Assembly (NCBI GenBank): GCA_028280025.1 | Contig: JANQMO010000040.1 | Span: 1 to 64,000, forward strand | Direction: 5' to 3' | Source: Chlorobium sp. | Lineage (GTDB): Bacteria; Bacteroidota; Chlorobiia; Chlorobiales; Chlorobiaceae | DNA: 64,000 nucleotides | In this document: piece after piece, positions 1 to 8,390 of the stretch | Layout: each line of letters opens with the position of its first letter | Position numbering within the stretch: the first letter of the stretch is position 1 | The notes under the pieces: generated by a model | The model's input: the letters and a program-made list of their open reading frames with translations, nothing else | Databases searched by the model: none | What the model was told of the DNA's origin: nothing | Made by a program: the position numbers and the translations under genes

Positions 1-1
1 G

Positions 2-202
2 AAACCCTCGGTCAAAATGAAAGAGAAAAAGCTGAGCGAGGATGAGCGGCGTTACTGGAGAAAGATAGCGGAGAATATCTACAAAACGGTCAAAGACCAG
101 TTTAACGAGGCGGACCTCGAAGGTATTATCGACAAGGATCATGACGCGTCAGAAGAGGAAAATTCAGCAGATGCCGGTGAAGAAGAAGGCCAAGCCGGCT
201 GA
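2..202 (+). CDS. nusA: NusA, C-terminal fragment (partial at left edge)
   Basis: An open frame runs in from the left edge (reading from base 2) and ends at the TGA at 200-202, giving about 66 residues of a C-terminus. The visible part is charged and ends in a very acidic tail (DASEEENSADAGEEEGQAG). No domain can be identified from this piece alone. The call rests mainly on position: in many bacteria nusA lies directly upstream of infB and rbfA, as here. NusA is a transcription elongation, termination and antitermination factor that binds RNA polymerase and nascent RNA. An ATG at 17 could start a 61-residue ORF, but the frame is already open at the edge, so a truncated larger gene is more likely. 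Confidence 0.6.
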   Translation, partial: KPSVKMKEKKLSEDERRYWRKIAENIYKTVKDQFNEADLEGIIDKDHDASEEENSADAGEEEGQAG

Positions 203-330
203 TTTTTCTCTGGTACCGTGCATGCTTCGGGATTATCATGGTTGCGGGATGGTCCGGAAGGAATACTAATTTATGGAGCTGCCCTCATAGATACAGAGGG
301 TTGCCGGTTATTTAATCCAGAGGAGGTTGT

Positions 331-3075
331 ATGTCCCCTGAGGGAAAGGAGATGAAATATCGAATCAGTGATATTGCAAGAGAGCTGCAGGTAAGTCCGC
401 AGGAAGTCCTCGTTTTTGTCAAAGAGTCCGGCGGAAAGGTAGCGTCAACATCTTCTATGGTCAAGGGGCCGATGCGTGAAATGATTCTGGATCATTTCAG
501 TGACGAGAAAAAGCTTGTTGACCAAACCCGGAAGATCCGGCAGGAGAAACAGTTGAGGCTGTCGCGCCTGGAAGAGCAGTCGCGAAAGACCTACGAGAAA
601 GAGCAGCAACTGAAGGATAGTATCAGCGGACGCTCTGAACGGCCTGCCGTCAAAGCCAAAAAGGAGGCGAAACCGTCAGGGGAAACGCTTGTTCCGGTTG
701 AAAAGAGCCGGGAGCCTGAGGAAAAGAACATTCCGGAAACTGTTGAACGTGTTCCGGAGGAGGTGAAAGACGGAAAAACAACGGCAGTTGGTCCTGAAAC
801 GGTAGATGAGAAAGAACCCGCAACTGGTGAACCTCATGCTGAAGAAGGAGGGGCTTCCTTTGAAACACCGAAGAAAATCGGGGGCCTGACTGTTTTTGGA
901 ACGATCGATGTCGGAGGCAGTGTGCCAGCCGGAAGCGAAGCCGATAAAAAGAAAAAGAAAAAGCGCAAAAAGCGTTTCAGGGAACAGGCCGACGAGCTCA
1001 AGGATGAATTCGAGGTGGCGGGCAAGGAAATGCCGGCCGAGGAAGGAGAGGTTTCGGACAGAGAGACCCAGAAGAAAAAGCCCGGAGAAGGCGGTGTGAA
1101 GGAGGCTGAAGAGACAAGCCAGTCGAAGCGGAAAAAGGGGAAAAAGAAGAAAAAGCCGGAAGTCGACGAAAAAACTATCGAGCAGAACATACGCACGACC
1201 ATTTCCGGAATGGATGATAGCGGCGGCAGCGGAGCATCGAGGCAGCGTTTCCGCAAGATGCGAAAAATGGAACGCGAGAAGGAGCAGGAAGCTGCCGAGG
1301 CGATCAGGGAAGCAGAGCGCAGCATTGTCAGGGTGACGGAATTTGCAACTGCTCATGAACTGGCCGACCTGATGGGAGGCTCGCCCAAGGAGATCATACA
1401 GCATTGTTTTACAATGGGCAAATTTGTCACGATCAACCAGAGGCTCGATAAGGAAACGATCGAACTGATCGCGCTTGAGTTCGGTTTCGAGGCGGAATTT
1501 GTTTCGGAGGTCGAGGCGACCGAGGTGATCGAAGATGAAGACCTCGATGAGGATCTGAAAATACGGCCTCCTGTTGTGACAATCATGGGTCATGTCGACC
1601 ACGGCAAGACATCTCTCCTGGATTATATCCGGAGCAGTAATGTTGTTGCGGGAGAGTCAGGGGGAATTACCCAGCATATCGGTGCCTATGAAGTATCGCT
1701 CGATGGTGATCGAAAAATCACGTTTCTCGATACGCCCGGTCACGAGGCGTTTACGGCGATGCGTGCCAGGGGTGCCCAGGTGACCGATATTGTCATTCTT
1801 GTTGTTGCGGCTGACGATAGTGTTATGCCTCAGACGATCGAGGCTATCAATCACTCTAAAGCCGCTGAAGTGCCGATCGTCGTCGCTATCAACAAGATTG
1901 ACAAGCCTGAGGCGAACCCGGAGAAGATCAGGACGCAGCTCTCCGAGGCGGGTGTGCTGGTTGAAGATTGGGGCGGAGAGTACCAGTGCCAGGAGATTTC
2001 CGCAAAGAAAGGTGCCGGGATCAATGAACTGATGGAAAAGGTCCTGACGGAAGCGGAAATCAGGGAGCTGAAAGCAAACTTTTCGAGAGATGTTCCCGCA
2101 CGGGGCATCATTGTTGAAGCAGAGCTCGATAAAGGCAAGGGAGTTGTTTCCACGGTGCTTGTGCAGCGCGGATTTCTCCAGGTCGGCGACCCGTTTGTTG
2201 CCGGGCATACGATGGGACGTGTCCGGGCTCTTATGGACGAACGTGGAAAGAGGGTGCGGGAGGCCGGCCCTTCGCAGCCGGTGAGGGTGCTGGGGTTTGA
2301 AGATCTTCCGCAGTCAGGTGATGAGTTCATGGTCATGCAATCAGACAGGGAAGCCAGGGAAATTGCACAGAAGCGTCAGATTATCCGCCGTGAGCATGAG
2401 TTCCGCAGAAGTACGCGTGTCAAGCTGGACAGCATTGCCCGGCAGATAAAAGAAGGGCTTATGAAGGAACTGAGCGTGATCATCAAGGCCGATACCGATG
2501 GTTCCATTCAGGCTCTTGCCGATGGTTTGATGAAAATCCACAATGAGGAGGTCAAGGTTCAGATTATTCACCAGGGGGTCGGTCAGATAACCGAGACAGA
2601 TGTCCTGCTTGCGGCGGCTTCCGACGCAATTATCATTGGTTTCAGGGTCAGACCGAATGTCAACGCAAAAAAACTTGCGGAGAAAGAAGATCTCGATATT
2701 CGTTTCTACAGCGTTATCTATCATGTGATCGAGGATATCGAGCAGGCCCTGGAAGGAATGTTGTCTCCTGAGCTCCATGAGGAAAGCATCGGGTCTCTTG
2801 AAATCCGCCAGGTGTTCAAGGTGCCTAAAGTCGGCAATGTCGCAGGCTGCTATATGCTTGAAGGCAAGGTGTTCCGGGACTCCAAAGTTCGTCTTCTCCG
2901 GGAAGGTGTGCAGATATATGACGGCGAGCTCGATTCGCTCAAAAGATTCAAGGATGATGTCAAAGAGGTCGACGCCGGCTATGAATGCGGCTTGAATCTC
3001 AAAGGGTACAGCGATATCAAGGTTGGTGATGTTGTTGAAGCCTACCGAATTGTCGAAAAGAAAAGAAAACTGTGA
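331..3075 (+). CDS. infB: Translation initiation factor IF-2
   Basis: IF-2 is the GTPase that brings initiator fMet-tRNA to the 30S subunit and promotes 50S joining. The 914-residue protein has an IF2_N module near residues 8-60 (KYRISDIARELQVS), a long Lys/Glu-rich linker to about residue 330, a second IF2_N-like module around 333-390, then the GTPase domain: G1 GHVDHGKTS near 420, G3 DTPGHEAF near 470, G4 NKID near 521 and G5 SAK near 556. Domains II, III and the fMet-tRNA-binding C-terminal domain follow. A strong AGAGGAGG ribosome-binding site lies just before ATG 331; an internal ATG at 352 is an alternative start. It sits between nusA and rbfA, the usual operon order. Confidence 0.97.
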   Translation: MSPEGKEMKYRISDIARELQVSPQEVLVFVKESGGKVASTSSMVKGPMREMILDHFSDEKKLVDQTRKIRQEKQLRLSRLEEQSRKTYEKEQQLKDSISGRSERPAVKAKKEAKPSGETLVPVEKSREPEEKNIPETVERVPEEVKDGKTTAVGPETVDEKEPATGEPHAEEGGASFETPKKIGGLTVFGTIDVGGSVPAGSEADKKKKKKRKKRFREQADELKDEFEVAGKEMPAEEGEVSDRETQKKKPGEGGVKEAEETSQSKRKKGKKKKKPEVDEKTIEQNIRTTISGMDDSGGSGASRQRFRKMRKMEREKEQEAAEAIREAERSIVRVTEFATAHELADLMGGSPKEIIQHCFTMGKFVTINQRLDKETIELIALEFGFEAEFVSEVEATEVIEDEDLDEDLKIRPPVVTIMGHVDHGKTSLLDYIRSSNVVAGESGGITQHIGAYEVSLDGDRKITFLDTPGHEAFTAMRARGAQVTDIVILVVAADDSVMPQTIEAINHSKAAEVPIVVAINKIDKPEANPEKIRTQLSEAGVLVEDWGGEYQCQEISAKKGAGINELMEKVLTEAEIRELKANFSRDVPARGIIVEAELDKGKGVVSTVLVQRGFLQVGDPFVAGHTMGRVRALMDERGKRVREAGPSQPVRVLGFEDLPQSGDEFMVMQSDREAREIAQKRQIIRREHEFRRSTRVKLDSIARQIKEGLMKELSVIIKADTDGSIQALADGLMKIHNEEVKVQIIHQGVGQITETDVLLAAASDAIIIGFRVRPNVNAKKLAEKEDLDIRFYSVIYHVIEDIEQALEGMLSPELHEESIGSLEIRQVFKVPKVGNVAGCYMLEGKVFRDSKVRLLREGVQIYDGELDSLKRFKDDVKEVDAGYECGLNLKGYSDIKVGDVVEAYRIVEKKRKL

Positions 3076-3103
3076 CCTGAGATGGGTGGTTCACAGGTGC
3101 CCT

Positions 3104-3128
3104 CATTTGCTGAAACGCTCAGTTTAGG
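3104..3128 (+). repeat. Solo right end of the 257-bp interspersed element
   Basis: This 25-bp stretch matches the right terminus of the element at 4277-4533 at 23 of 25 positions (core TGAAACGCTCAGTTTAGG). It lies 7 bp before the rbfA ATG. A left end starting CCTGAG at 3076 would give a 53-bp derivative like the one at 49899, but that end is poorly matched and the flanks (TGTGA / TGCTA) are not a clean target duplication. I treat it as an old remnant. Confidence 0.55.
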
Positions 3129-3135
3129 TGCTATT

Positions 3136-3495
3136 ATGTCGATTCGTACGGATAAAGTTGCCTCTCTCCTTCAGAGAGAGCTCAGCGCGATATTTGAAAA
3201 AGAGATTCCCCGCAACGGTCCTCTCCTGACTGTGACAGATGTAAAAGTCACCAACGATCTTGGTATTGCCAGGGTGTATATTTCGGTTATCGGAACTAAA
3301 GAAGCGTCTCGTCAGGCCATGAGCAGGCTGCAGGGCGAAACGAAATATATTCGCAAACTGCTTTCGGCAAGGATTCGCCATCAGTTCCGCAGGATACCTG
3401 AACTGGAATTTTACGAAGACCTTTTGCATGAGCAGGCAAGCAGGATTGAAGAATTGCTGAAAAAGGCTCGTGACGGTCAGTCAGGAGACAGGTGA
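3136..3495 (+). CDS. rbfA: Ribosome-binding factor A
   Basis: RbfA binds the 30S subunit near helix 1 of 16S rRNA and assists late 30S maturation, especially in the cold. The 119-residue product begins MSIRTDKVASLLQREL, typical of the family, and keeps the KH-like fold signature in which an N-terminal helix precedes LLTVTDVKVTNDLGIARVYI and a C-terminal RRIPELEFYED stretch. An upstream in-frame ATG at 3082 would add 18 residues with no family resemblance, so ATG 3136 is preferred. It follows infB and precedes truB, the usual order. A terminus of the interspersed repeat sits directly upstream and may have replaced the native leader. Confidence 0.93.
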   Translation: MSIRTDKVASLLQRELSAIFEKEIPRNGPLLTVTDVKVTNDLGIARVYISVIGTKEASRQAMSRLQGETKYIRKLLSARIRHQFRRIPELEFYEDLLHEQASRIEELLKKARDGQSGDR

Positions 3496-3537
3496 AGGGG
3501 ACCTTGTTTTCTAATAACTCATGGTAATTCTGCCTGC

Positions 3538-4266
3538 ATGATGATTGACAAGCGCGGAGAGGTTTCAGAGCGGGACGCCGGTGGAGATTTTTTGCTTGTC
3601 GATAAACCTCTTGACTGGACGTCCTTTGATGTCGTGGCAAAAATCCGCAATGCATACAATGCCGCGGGGCTTCAGAGAAAAGTCGGACACTGCGGTACGC
3701 TCGATCCTCGTGCAACCGGGCTGCTTATTCTTGCAACCGGGAAAAAGACAAAGCAGATTTCAGGACTTGAGGCGCTTGACAAGGTGTATGAAGGGGTTAT
3801 CAAGCTTGGCGTCATGACTGAAAGCCATGATACTGAAACACCTGAACAGAGTTCCTCTTCGGTTTCTCACCTGCTTGCCGAAGATATCCGTTCGGCAGCG
3901 GTTTCACTCGAGGGAAAGCAGATGCAGAAGCCTCCGATGCACTCGGCTGTATGGCACAAAGGAAAGCGGCTGTATGAGCTTGCCAGAAAGGGGGAGCAGG
4001 TGCCCGAGAGGAAATCGAGAGAGATAACCGTTAACCATTTCGATATTCTTGCGGTTGAACTTCCCTTCGTTCGTTTTCGGCTGGATGTTTCAAAAGGCGC
4101 TTATATACGGGTTCTTGCACATGATTTAGGAAAGAGGCTCGGTGTCGGGGGGTATCTTTATTCCTTGAGAAGAGTATCGATTGGAGCGTTCGGTATTGCG
4201 GACGCAAAAAGCGTCAGCGATATTGTCGAAAGCATCAAGAAGCAGGACAACAGGACAGCAGAATAA
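3538..4266 (+). CDS. truB: tRNA pseudouridine(55) synthase TruB
   Basis: TruB isomerises U55 in the T-loop of tRNAs. The 242-residue protein shows LLVDKPLDWTSFDVV near the N-terminus, then the catalytic motif VGHCGTLDPRATGLL with the essential Asp near residue 56, the KVYEGVIKLGV segment, and QKPPMHSAVWHKGKRLYELAR in the insertion region. The RIRVLAHDLG-like stretch IRVLAHDLGKRLGVGGYL is also present. Either ATG 3538 or ATG 3541 could be the start. The stop at 4264-4266 lies only 6 bp before the left copy of a target duplication that once probably held the ribF start, so truB and ribF were likely tightly coupled before a repeat inserted between them. Confidence 0.95.
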   Translation: MMIDKRGEVSERDAGGDFLLVDKPLDWTSFDVVAKIRNAYNAAGLQRKVGHCGTLDPRATGLLILATGKKTKQISGLEALDKVYEGVIKLGVMTESHDTETPEQSSSSVSHLLAEDIRSAAVSLEGKQMQKPPMHSAVWHKGKRLYELARKGEQVPERKSREITVNHFDILAVELPFVRFRLDVSKGAYIRVLAHDLGKRLGVGGYLYSLRRVSIGAFGIADAKSVSDIVESIKKQDNRTAE

Positions 4267-4276
4267 GCGGATATGA

Positions 4277-4533
4277 CCTGAATTGAGCGATTGTCGGGCA
4301 TGTCGGAGATGCAAGGCACAGGAAATGCCGCTGTAGTGAACTACCGCAAGTTTCCTGTAACGAAGCAGATTCGGCATGATCGGCAATCCCGAAGGGTTTT
4401 AACAAATGTGGCTCTTTATCAGTTTTCACGCTCACCCGGCAGATGAGGGATAATCCCTATACAAATACAGTATAAAAGATCGTTTTTAATAAACTTACTA
4501 TTACGGAGCATTTGTTGAAACGCTCAGTTCAGG
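4277..4533 (+). mobile_element. MITE-like element, copy 1 (257 bp)
   Basis: The left end CCTGAATTGAGCG is an imperfect inverted repeat of the right end CGCTCAGTTCAGG. The element is bracketed by a perfect 5-bp direct repeat TATGA (4272-4276 and 4534-4538). No ORF of note is inside. The interior holds small hairpins, including GTAGTGAACTAC and CCCGAAGGG. It is nearly collinear with the copy at 11350-11606, also 257 bp. Terminal inverted repeats plus target duplication show insertion by a transposase acting in trans. The right TATGA contains the ribF start codon. Confidence 0.88.
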
Positions 4534-4534
4534 T

Positions 4535-5500
4535 ATGAGAGTTGTCAGCTATCAGGAACAATGTATATCGGACTACCATACCGGCAAGGAAATATCCTTT
4601 CCCCGGATTTCTTCTGCGGTTACCGTCGGTTCCTATGACGGCGTCCATGCCGGTCATCGGAAAATAATCGGGCGAATGGTCGATATCGCCTCGGACCGGC
4701 ACGTTCGAAGTGTTGTCGTGACGTTTGAACCCCATCCCCGGCAGGTTGTCAACCGTGACCCCGGGGACGGCATCAGGCTTTTGAGCCTTCTCGACGAGAA
4801 AGCTACGCTTATCGAAAGCCTCGGTGTTGCATGGCTCTTTGTTATAAAATTTGACAGTGTGTTTGCTGCACAGAGTTCCGAGTCGTTTATACAGCGGGTT
4901 CTGCTCGACAGGATCGGTGCCCGCCATGTCGTTATCGGCTATGATCACGGTTTTGGACGAGACCGCCAGGGCGGCGTGCAAACCTTGTGCAGGATGGCCG
5001 GGGAGAATAATTTCGAGGTGACGGTGGTTGATGAAGTACGTCTTGTTTCCGAGCATTTTTCAAGCACAAGAATACGGAAACTGCTGCTTGAAGGCCGTAT
5101 AAGCGAAGCGAATGTTTTTCTCGGTGCACCCTACCTTGTTTCAGGATGCGTCGTCAATGGTGCCAAAAAAGGTCGTGAAATCGGATTTCCCACGGTCAAC
5201 ATCGATATCGGAAGTTCTTTGAAGCTGCTGCCGAAGTTCGGTGTCTATATCGCCGAGACTACCATTGACGGACGTGAATATAAGGCAATGATGAATATCG
5301 GGATCAGGCCTACTCTTGCCGTTGATCCTGCACCGGTGGTGGAGGCGTATATATTGGGTTACTCAGGGGATTTGTACGGCAGGAGGTTGACGTTCCGACT
5401 GCTCGACAGGTTGCGGGACGAGATGCGTTTTCCCTCGTTTGAGGCTTTGCGGGAGCAATTGATCAGAGATAAAAAAGTTGTGGAGCAATATCGGAAATAA
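4535..5500 (+). CDS. ribF: Bifunctional riboflavin kinase / FAD synthetase
   Basis: RibF phosphorylates riboflavin to FMN and adenylylates FMN to FAD. The 321-residue protein has the N-terminal nucleotidyltransferase motif GSYDGVHAGHRKII (about residues 32-45) and the FAD-synthetase element FSSTRIRKLL (about 180), then the C-terminal riboflavin kinase domain with KKGREIGFPTVNIDI (about 210) and MMNIGIRPT (about 250). Start ATG 4535 lies inside the right-hand target duplication of the repeat insertion, 1 bp after the element's end. The leader and any ribosome-binding site now come from the element (TTCAGG just before the ATG). Before insertion the gene probably began about 7 bp after truB. Confidence 0.95.
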   Translation: MRVVSYQEQCISDYHTGKEISFPRISSAVTVGSYDGVHAGHRKIIGRMVDIASDRHVRSVVVTFEPHPRQVVNRDPGDGIRLLSLLDEKATLIESLGVAWLFVIKFDSVFAAQSSESFIQRVLLDRIGARHVVIGYDHGFGRDRQGGVQTLCRMAGENNFEVTVVDEVRLVSEHFSSTRIRKLLLEGRISEANVFLGAPYLVSGCVVNGAKKGREIGFPTVNIDIGSSLKLLPKFGVYIAETTIDGREYKAMMNIGIRPTLAVDPAPVVEAYILGYSGDLYGRRLTFRLLDRLRDEMRFPSFEALREQLIRDKKVVEQYRK

Positions 5501-5545
5501 TGCTATATTCCTGATCTTGCGATTCTAAACAATAAATCACCGGCC

Positions 5546-5815
5546 ATGAGTGTCACCAAGGAAATCAAGACAGCCACTATCAAGGAATTCGGCGGTTCTG
5601 AACAGAATACAGGGCAGACCGAAGTGCAGATTGCTCTTTTCAGTAAACGTATCAATGATCTTACGGGGCATCTGAAAACGCATCCCAAAGACAAGCACTC
5701 CCGGCACGGTTTGCTCAAACTCGTGGGAAAAAGAAAAAGCCTGCTGACCTATCTTAAAAAGACCGATATTGAACGGTACCGCAAGGTTCTTGCCGATCTG
5801 GACCTTCGTAAGTAA
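5546..5815 (+). CDS. rpsO: 30S ribosomal protein S15
   Basis: S15 (uS15) is a primary binder of the 16S rRNA central domain. The 89-residue length and the sequence elements MSVTKEIKTATIKEFG, NTGQTEVQIALFSKRI, HLKTHPKDKHSRHGLLKLV and RKSLLTYLKK are typical. It follows ribF by 45 bp. The truB-ribF-rpsO order is a common bacterial arrangement. It may regulate itself through its leader, but I see no clear structure that proves this. Confidence 0.97.
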   Translation: MSVTKEIKTATIKEFGGSEQNTGQTEVQIALFSKRINDLTGHLKTHPKDKHSRHGLLKLVGKRKSLLTYLKKTDIERYRKVLADLDLRK

Positions 5816-5896
5816 CAGATTTTTTTGCCGCGTTTCAATGGTTCCCGACGGCGCCCTGGAGAACTGTTTTCTTGACGAATTTAACTGTACAGAACA

Positions 5897-6784
5897 ATGT
5901 TGGAAAGCATGACTGGTTTCGGGAGTGCGGAAGATGTAAGGGACGGTGTTTCTGTTACCGCTGAAGTCCGTTCGGTCAATAACCGGTTTGCCGAGATCAG
6001 CGTCAAGCTTCCCCGACAGTTTTCATCCTATGAGCTTGAGGTAAGGGATCAAATACGTTCCATTCTGCAAAGGGGAAAAGTATCTGTTTTCGTTCAGGTA
6101 AAACTGGATGAGGAAAAGCGTGTGCCGATAACAGTCAATCGCGAAAAAACCAGAGCACTGAGAGAAGTTCTCGACATTGTCCGTCTTGAGGCCGGTATCG
6201 AGAGTCCTGTTCTTCTCGAGCATATTTTACGTTTTTCAGAGATATTCGATTCCGATACGTCGCTTCTCGAAAAAAACGAACAGATATGGCCCCTGGTAAG
6301 GGAGACATTACACCGGGCTGTAGACGGAATGAAGAAAATGCGGCTTCAGGAAGGCGAAGAGCTTGCAAGGGATATACTGGAAAGGATTGCGTCCATCAAT
6401 ACCGAGCTGGAGGAAATCCAGGTTTTGTCAAGGGACAACGTGAGCTCGGCACGGGAGCGTATGTCGGACAAAATTGCTGCCATGACCGGCAACGATGTCG
6501 CGTACAGTAGAGAGCGGCTTGAAATGGAGCTGGTTATGATGTCCGACAAACTCGATATCACAGAAGAGTGTATCCGCTTTGCGAGCCATAACAAGTTTTT
6601 TGTTGATGAGATGATGAGTGACGGAAGCGGATCGGGCAGAAAACTGAATTTTCTGCTTCAGGAGCAGTTGAGAGAAGCGAACACGATAGCATCGAAATCA
6701 CAGAATGCCGATATTTCCCAGAAAATAGTGTTTGTCAAGGAGGAGCTGGAAAAAGTTCGTGAGCAGCTGCAGAATATAGAGTAG
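5897..6784 (+). CDS. yicC: YicC family endoribonuclease
   Basis: The 295-residue product begins MLESMTGFGSAEDVRD, the hallmark N-terminus of YicC/YloC proteins, followed by SVNNRFAEISVKLPR. The C-terminal domain (DUF1732) is seen in RERLEMELVMMSDKLDITEECIR and in GRKLNFLLQEQLREANTIASK near the end. Family members are reported to act as endoribonucleases. The length is normal. In many bacteria yicC lies directly before gmk and the omega subunit gene, as here, so co-expression is likely. Confidence 0.93.
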   Translation: MLESMTGFGSAEDVRDGVSVTAEVRSVNNRFAEISVKLPRQFSSYELEVRDQIRSILQRGKVSVFVQVKLDEEKRVPITVNREKTRALREVLDIVRLEAGIESPVLLEHILRFSEIFDSDTSLLEKNEQIWPLVRETLHRAVDGMKKMRLQEGEELARDILERIASINTELEEIQVLSRDNVSSARERMSDKIAAMTGNDVAYSRERLEMELVMMSDKLDITEECIRFASHNKFFVDEMMSDGSGSGRKLNFLLQEQLREANTIASKSQNADISQKIVFVKEELEKVREQLQNIE

Positions 6785-6788
6785 GGAA

Positions 6789-6828
6789 GAATTGTTGATC
6801 TGTTGATTTGTTTATTTGTTGAATTGTT
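6789..6828 (+). repeat. Octamer tandem array (5 units)
   Basis: Five contiguous 8-bp units, GAATTGTT GATCTGTT, then GATTTGTT, TATTTGTT and GAATTGTT, start 4 bp after the yicC stop. On the opposite strand they read as AACANNTC-type units. The same degenerate octamer occurs in tandem at 16513, 38346 and 53518, always in a gene gap. Confidence 0.7.
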
Positions 6829-6959
6829 TGAAGACGCCTGAATAAATTGGTGGCGATGCCATCGATGTCTCTTTCAGGACGGGATCACTTGTCTTTGAAG
6901 TATACGTGCCCCGTGGAAAGAGTCATGCTGAAAGGCCGGGATTCGAAAGAGAAAGGAAG

Positions 6960-7535
6960 ATGAGCGATAAGCCAGGTAAATTGATCGTTTTTTCGGCACC
7001 ATCCGGTGCCGGGAAGTCAACAATCGCCAAAAAGGTTCTGGAACGGGTAGAGGGGCTTCGATTCTCCGTATCCGCAACAACAAGAGTGAAGCGGGAAGGG
7101 GAAGTTGACGGGATACATTATCATTATCTGACAAGAGACGCGTTTGAAGAGAAAATCCGGCACGGCGGTTTCATTGAATATGAATATTTCTTTGGTAATT
7201 ACTACGGAACGCTTCTTGACAAGACCGAAAAGGCAATGGCCGTTGGCAGACATCTTCTGTTCGATCTTGATGTCAAAGGCGCGCTCTGTCTCAAAGAACG
7301 TTTCCCCGAAAACGCGCTACTGATTTTTATCAAGCCTCCTTCACTCGGGGAACTTGAAAGGAGACTGCTCTTGCGTGAGAGCGAAGACGAACATTCGTTG
7401 AAACAGAGGCTCGAGCGGGCCGGCTTTGAGCTTGCACAGGCGCACCGGTTTGACCGGGCGGTTGTCAACGATGATCTTGACCGTGCAGTTGAAGAGGTGA
7501 CAGCGGTCATTACGGAATTTCTGTCGAAACAATAA
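6960..7535 (+). CDS. gmk: Guanylate kinase
   Basis: Guanylate kinase phosphorylates GMP to GDP using ATP. From ATG 6960 the protein has 191 residues and begins MSDKPGKLIVFSAPSGAGKS, with the P-loop at residues 12-20. The GMP-binding region includes SVSATTRVKREGEVDGIHYH and GGFIEYEYFFGNYYGT. The length is slightly below the E. coli enzyme and within family range. The upstream in-frame ATG at 6906 would add 18 unlike residues. A GAAAGGAAG purine run directly precedes 6960, supporting that start. It lies between yicC and the omega-like subunit gene. Confidence 0.95.
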   Translation: MSDKPGKLIVFSAPSGAGKSTIAKKVLERVEGLRFSVSATTRVKREGEVDGIHYHYLTRDAFEEKIRHGGFIEYEYFFGNYYGTLLDKTEKAMAVGRHLLFDLDVKGALCLKERFPENALLIFIKPPSLGELERRLLLRESEDEHSLKQRLERAGFELAQAHRFDRAVVNDDLDRAVEEVTAVITEFLSKQ

Positions 7536-7549
7536 ACCCATGCAACACT

Positions 7550-7903
7550 ATGTCTGTCAAGCCGGTAGATCTGAATGAACTGAGGTCTAAACACGACAAC
7601 CTGTATGAAACGGTTGTCGCCATTTCGAAGAGAGCCAAAGAGATCCATGAAGAGGAGCGTGCTGAACTTGAGGAAAAGCTTCTGCCCTACAAGGAGATGA
7701 TCCGCAATCCTACAAGCGAGTCGGAGTCAGACAAGGTTTTTCCGGAGCAGGTGGCTATCAGCCTCGAATTTGAAGCCCGCAATAAAACCGCTCAAAGGGC
7801 GATCAGCGAGTTTCTCGGAGATAAATTTGATTATGTCCTTGAAGAGAAAACAGAGGGCAAGAAAGCTCAGGAAAGCAAAAAAAATGAAACTGACGGGGAT
7901 TAA
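7550..7903 (+). CDS. rpoZ: RNA polymerase omega-like subunit (Rpb6/RpoZ family)
   Basis: The 117-residue protein begins MSVKPVDLNELRSKHDNLYE and continues with VVAISKRAKEI; the region VAISLEFEARNKTAQRAISEF fits the omega/Rpb6 helix that clamps the beta-prime C-terminus. Omega assists core enzyme assembly. The position directly after gmk is the classic place for rpoZ. The sequence differs from the short proteobacterial omega and resembles the Chlorobi/Bacteroidetes form, so identification rests on both residues and context. The 3' end overlaps the start of the next gene by 20 bp. Confidence 0.8.
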   Translation: MSVKPVDLNELRSKHDNLYETVVAISKRAKEIHEEERAELEEKLLPYKEMIRNPTSESESDKVFPEQVAISLEFEARNKTAQRAISEFLGDKFDYVLEEKTEGKKAQESKKNETDGD

Positions 7904-8378
7904 CCAGATTACGCTCAGGGTCAATGATGTAAGGGCGGCTGAAAACTTCTATGTCGGCATTCTCGGCATGAAGGTCGAGTACCGGGCAGGTGCAAATATA
8001 TCCTACCTGAGAGTTCAATCGGATATGATCGTTCTTGTCAAGGCGGAAACGCCTGGTGTTCCGGAAGCCCGCGACATCAGGGTGGATCATTTCGGTTTCA
8101 GGCTATCGACAGACGCTGAAGTTGACCGTGCAGCGGAGTATCTGCAGGAAGAGGGAGTGCATCTGGTGACCAGGCCCGCGCAGCGCAGGGAAGGAAGAGC
8201 ATTTTTTGTGATGGACCCGGATGGAAACCTTATCGAGTTCTATTCGATGAAATCCAGGGAACTCGACGCCTCCGATGAGACTATCGACAGTACGTCCCCG
8301 GAACAGCTCGCTGCCGGTTCCAGAAAAAAAATGGCTGAAGGAACTTCGGGCAGAAAAACCAGGAGAAGCAGAAAATAG
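7884..8378 (+). CDS. VOC family (glyoxalase/bleomycin-resistance fold) protein
   Basis: From ATG 7884 the protein is 164 residues and begins MKLTGINQITLRVNDVRAAE, followed by FYVGILGMKVEYR, the pattern of a single vicinal-oxygen-chelate module. Likely metal ligands lie in DHFGFRL near residue 71 and in the terminal strand DPDGNLIEFYS near residue 115. VOC proteins include glyoxalases, dioxygenases and fosfomycin-type resistance proteins, and the substrate cannot be told here. After the domain comes a low-complexity basic tail ending SGRKTRRSRK. The start overlaps the preceding gene by 20 bp, suggesting translational coupling. Confidence 0.8.
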   Translation: MKLTGINQITLRVNDVRAAENFYVGILGMKVEYRAGANISYLRVQSDMIVLVKAETPGVPEARDIRVDHFGFRLSTDAEVDRAAEYLQEEGVHLVTRPAQRREGRAFFVMDPDGNLIEFYSMKSRELDASDETIDSTSPEQLAAGSRKKMAEGTSGRKTRRSRK

Positions 8379-8390
8379 GTGGAAAAAGCC

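Noticed and set aside
676..1602. 308-residue minus-strand ORF inside infB
   Set aside because: It is antisense to the Lys/Glu-rich linker of IF-2. The product is Phe/Leu/Ser-rich low-complexity sequence with no recognisable domain, as expected from codon bias on the complement.
4277..4533. FMN riboswitch upstream of ribF
   Set aside because: The leader is entirely the mobile element, with copies at unrelated genes. No FMN-aptamer consensus is visible.
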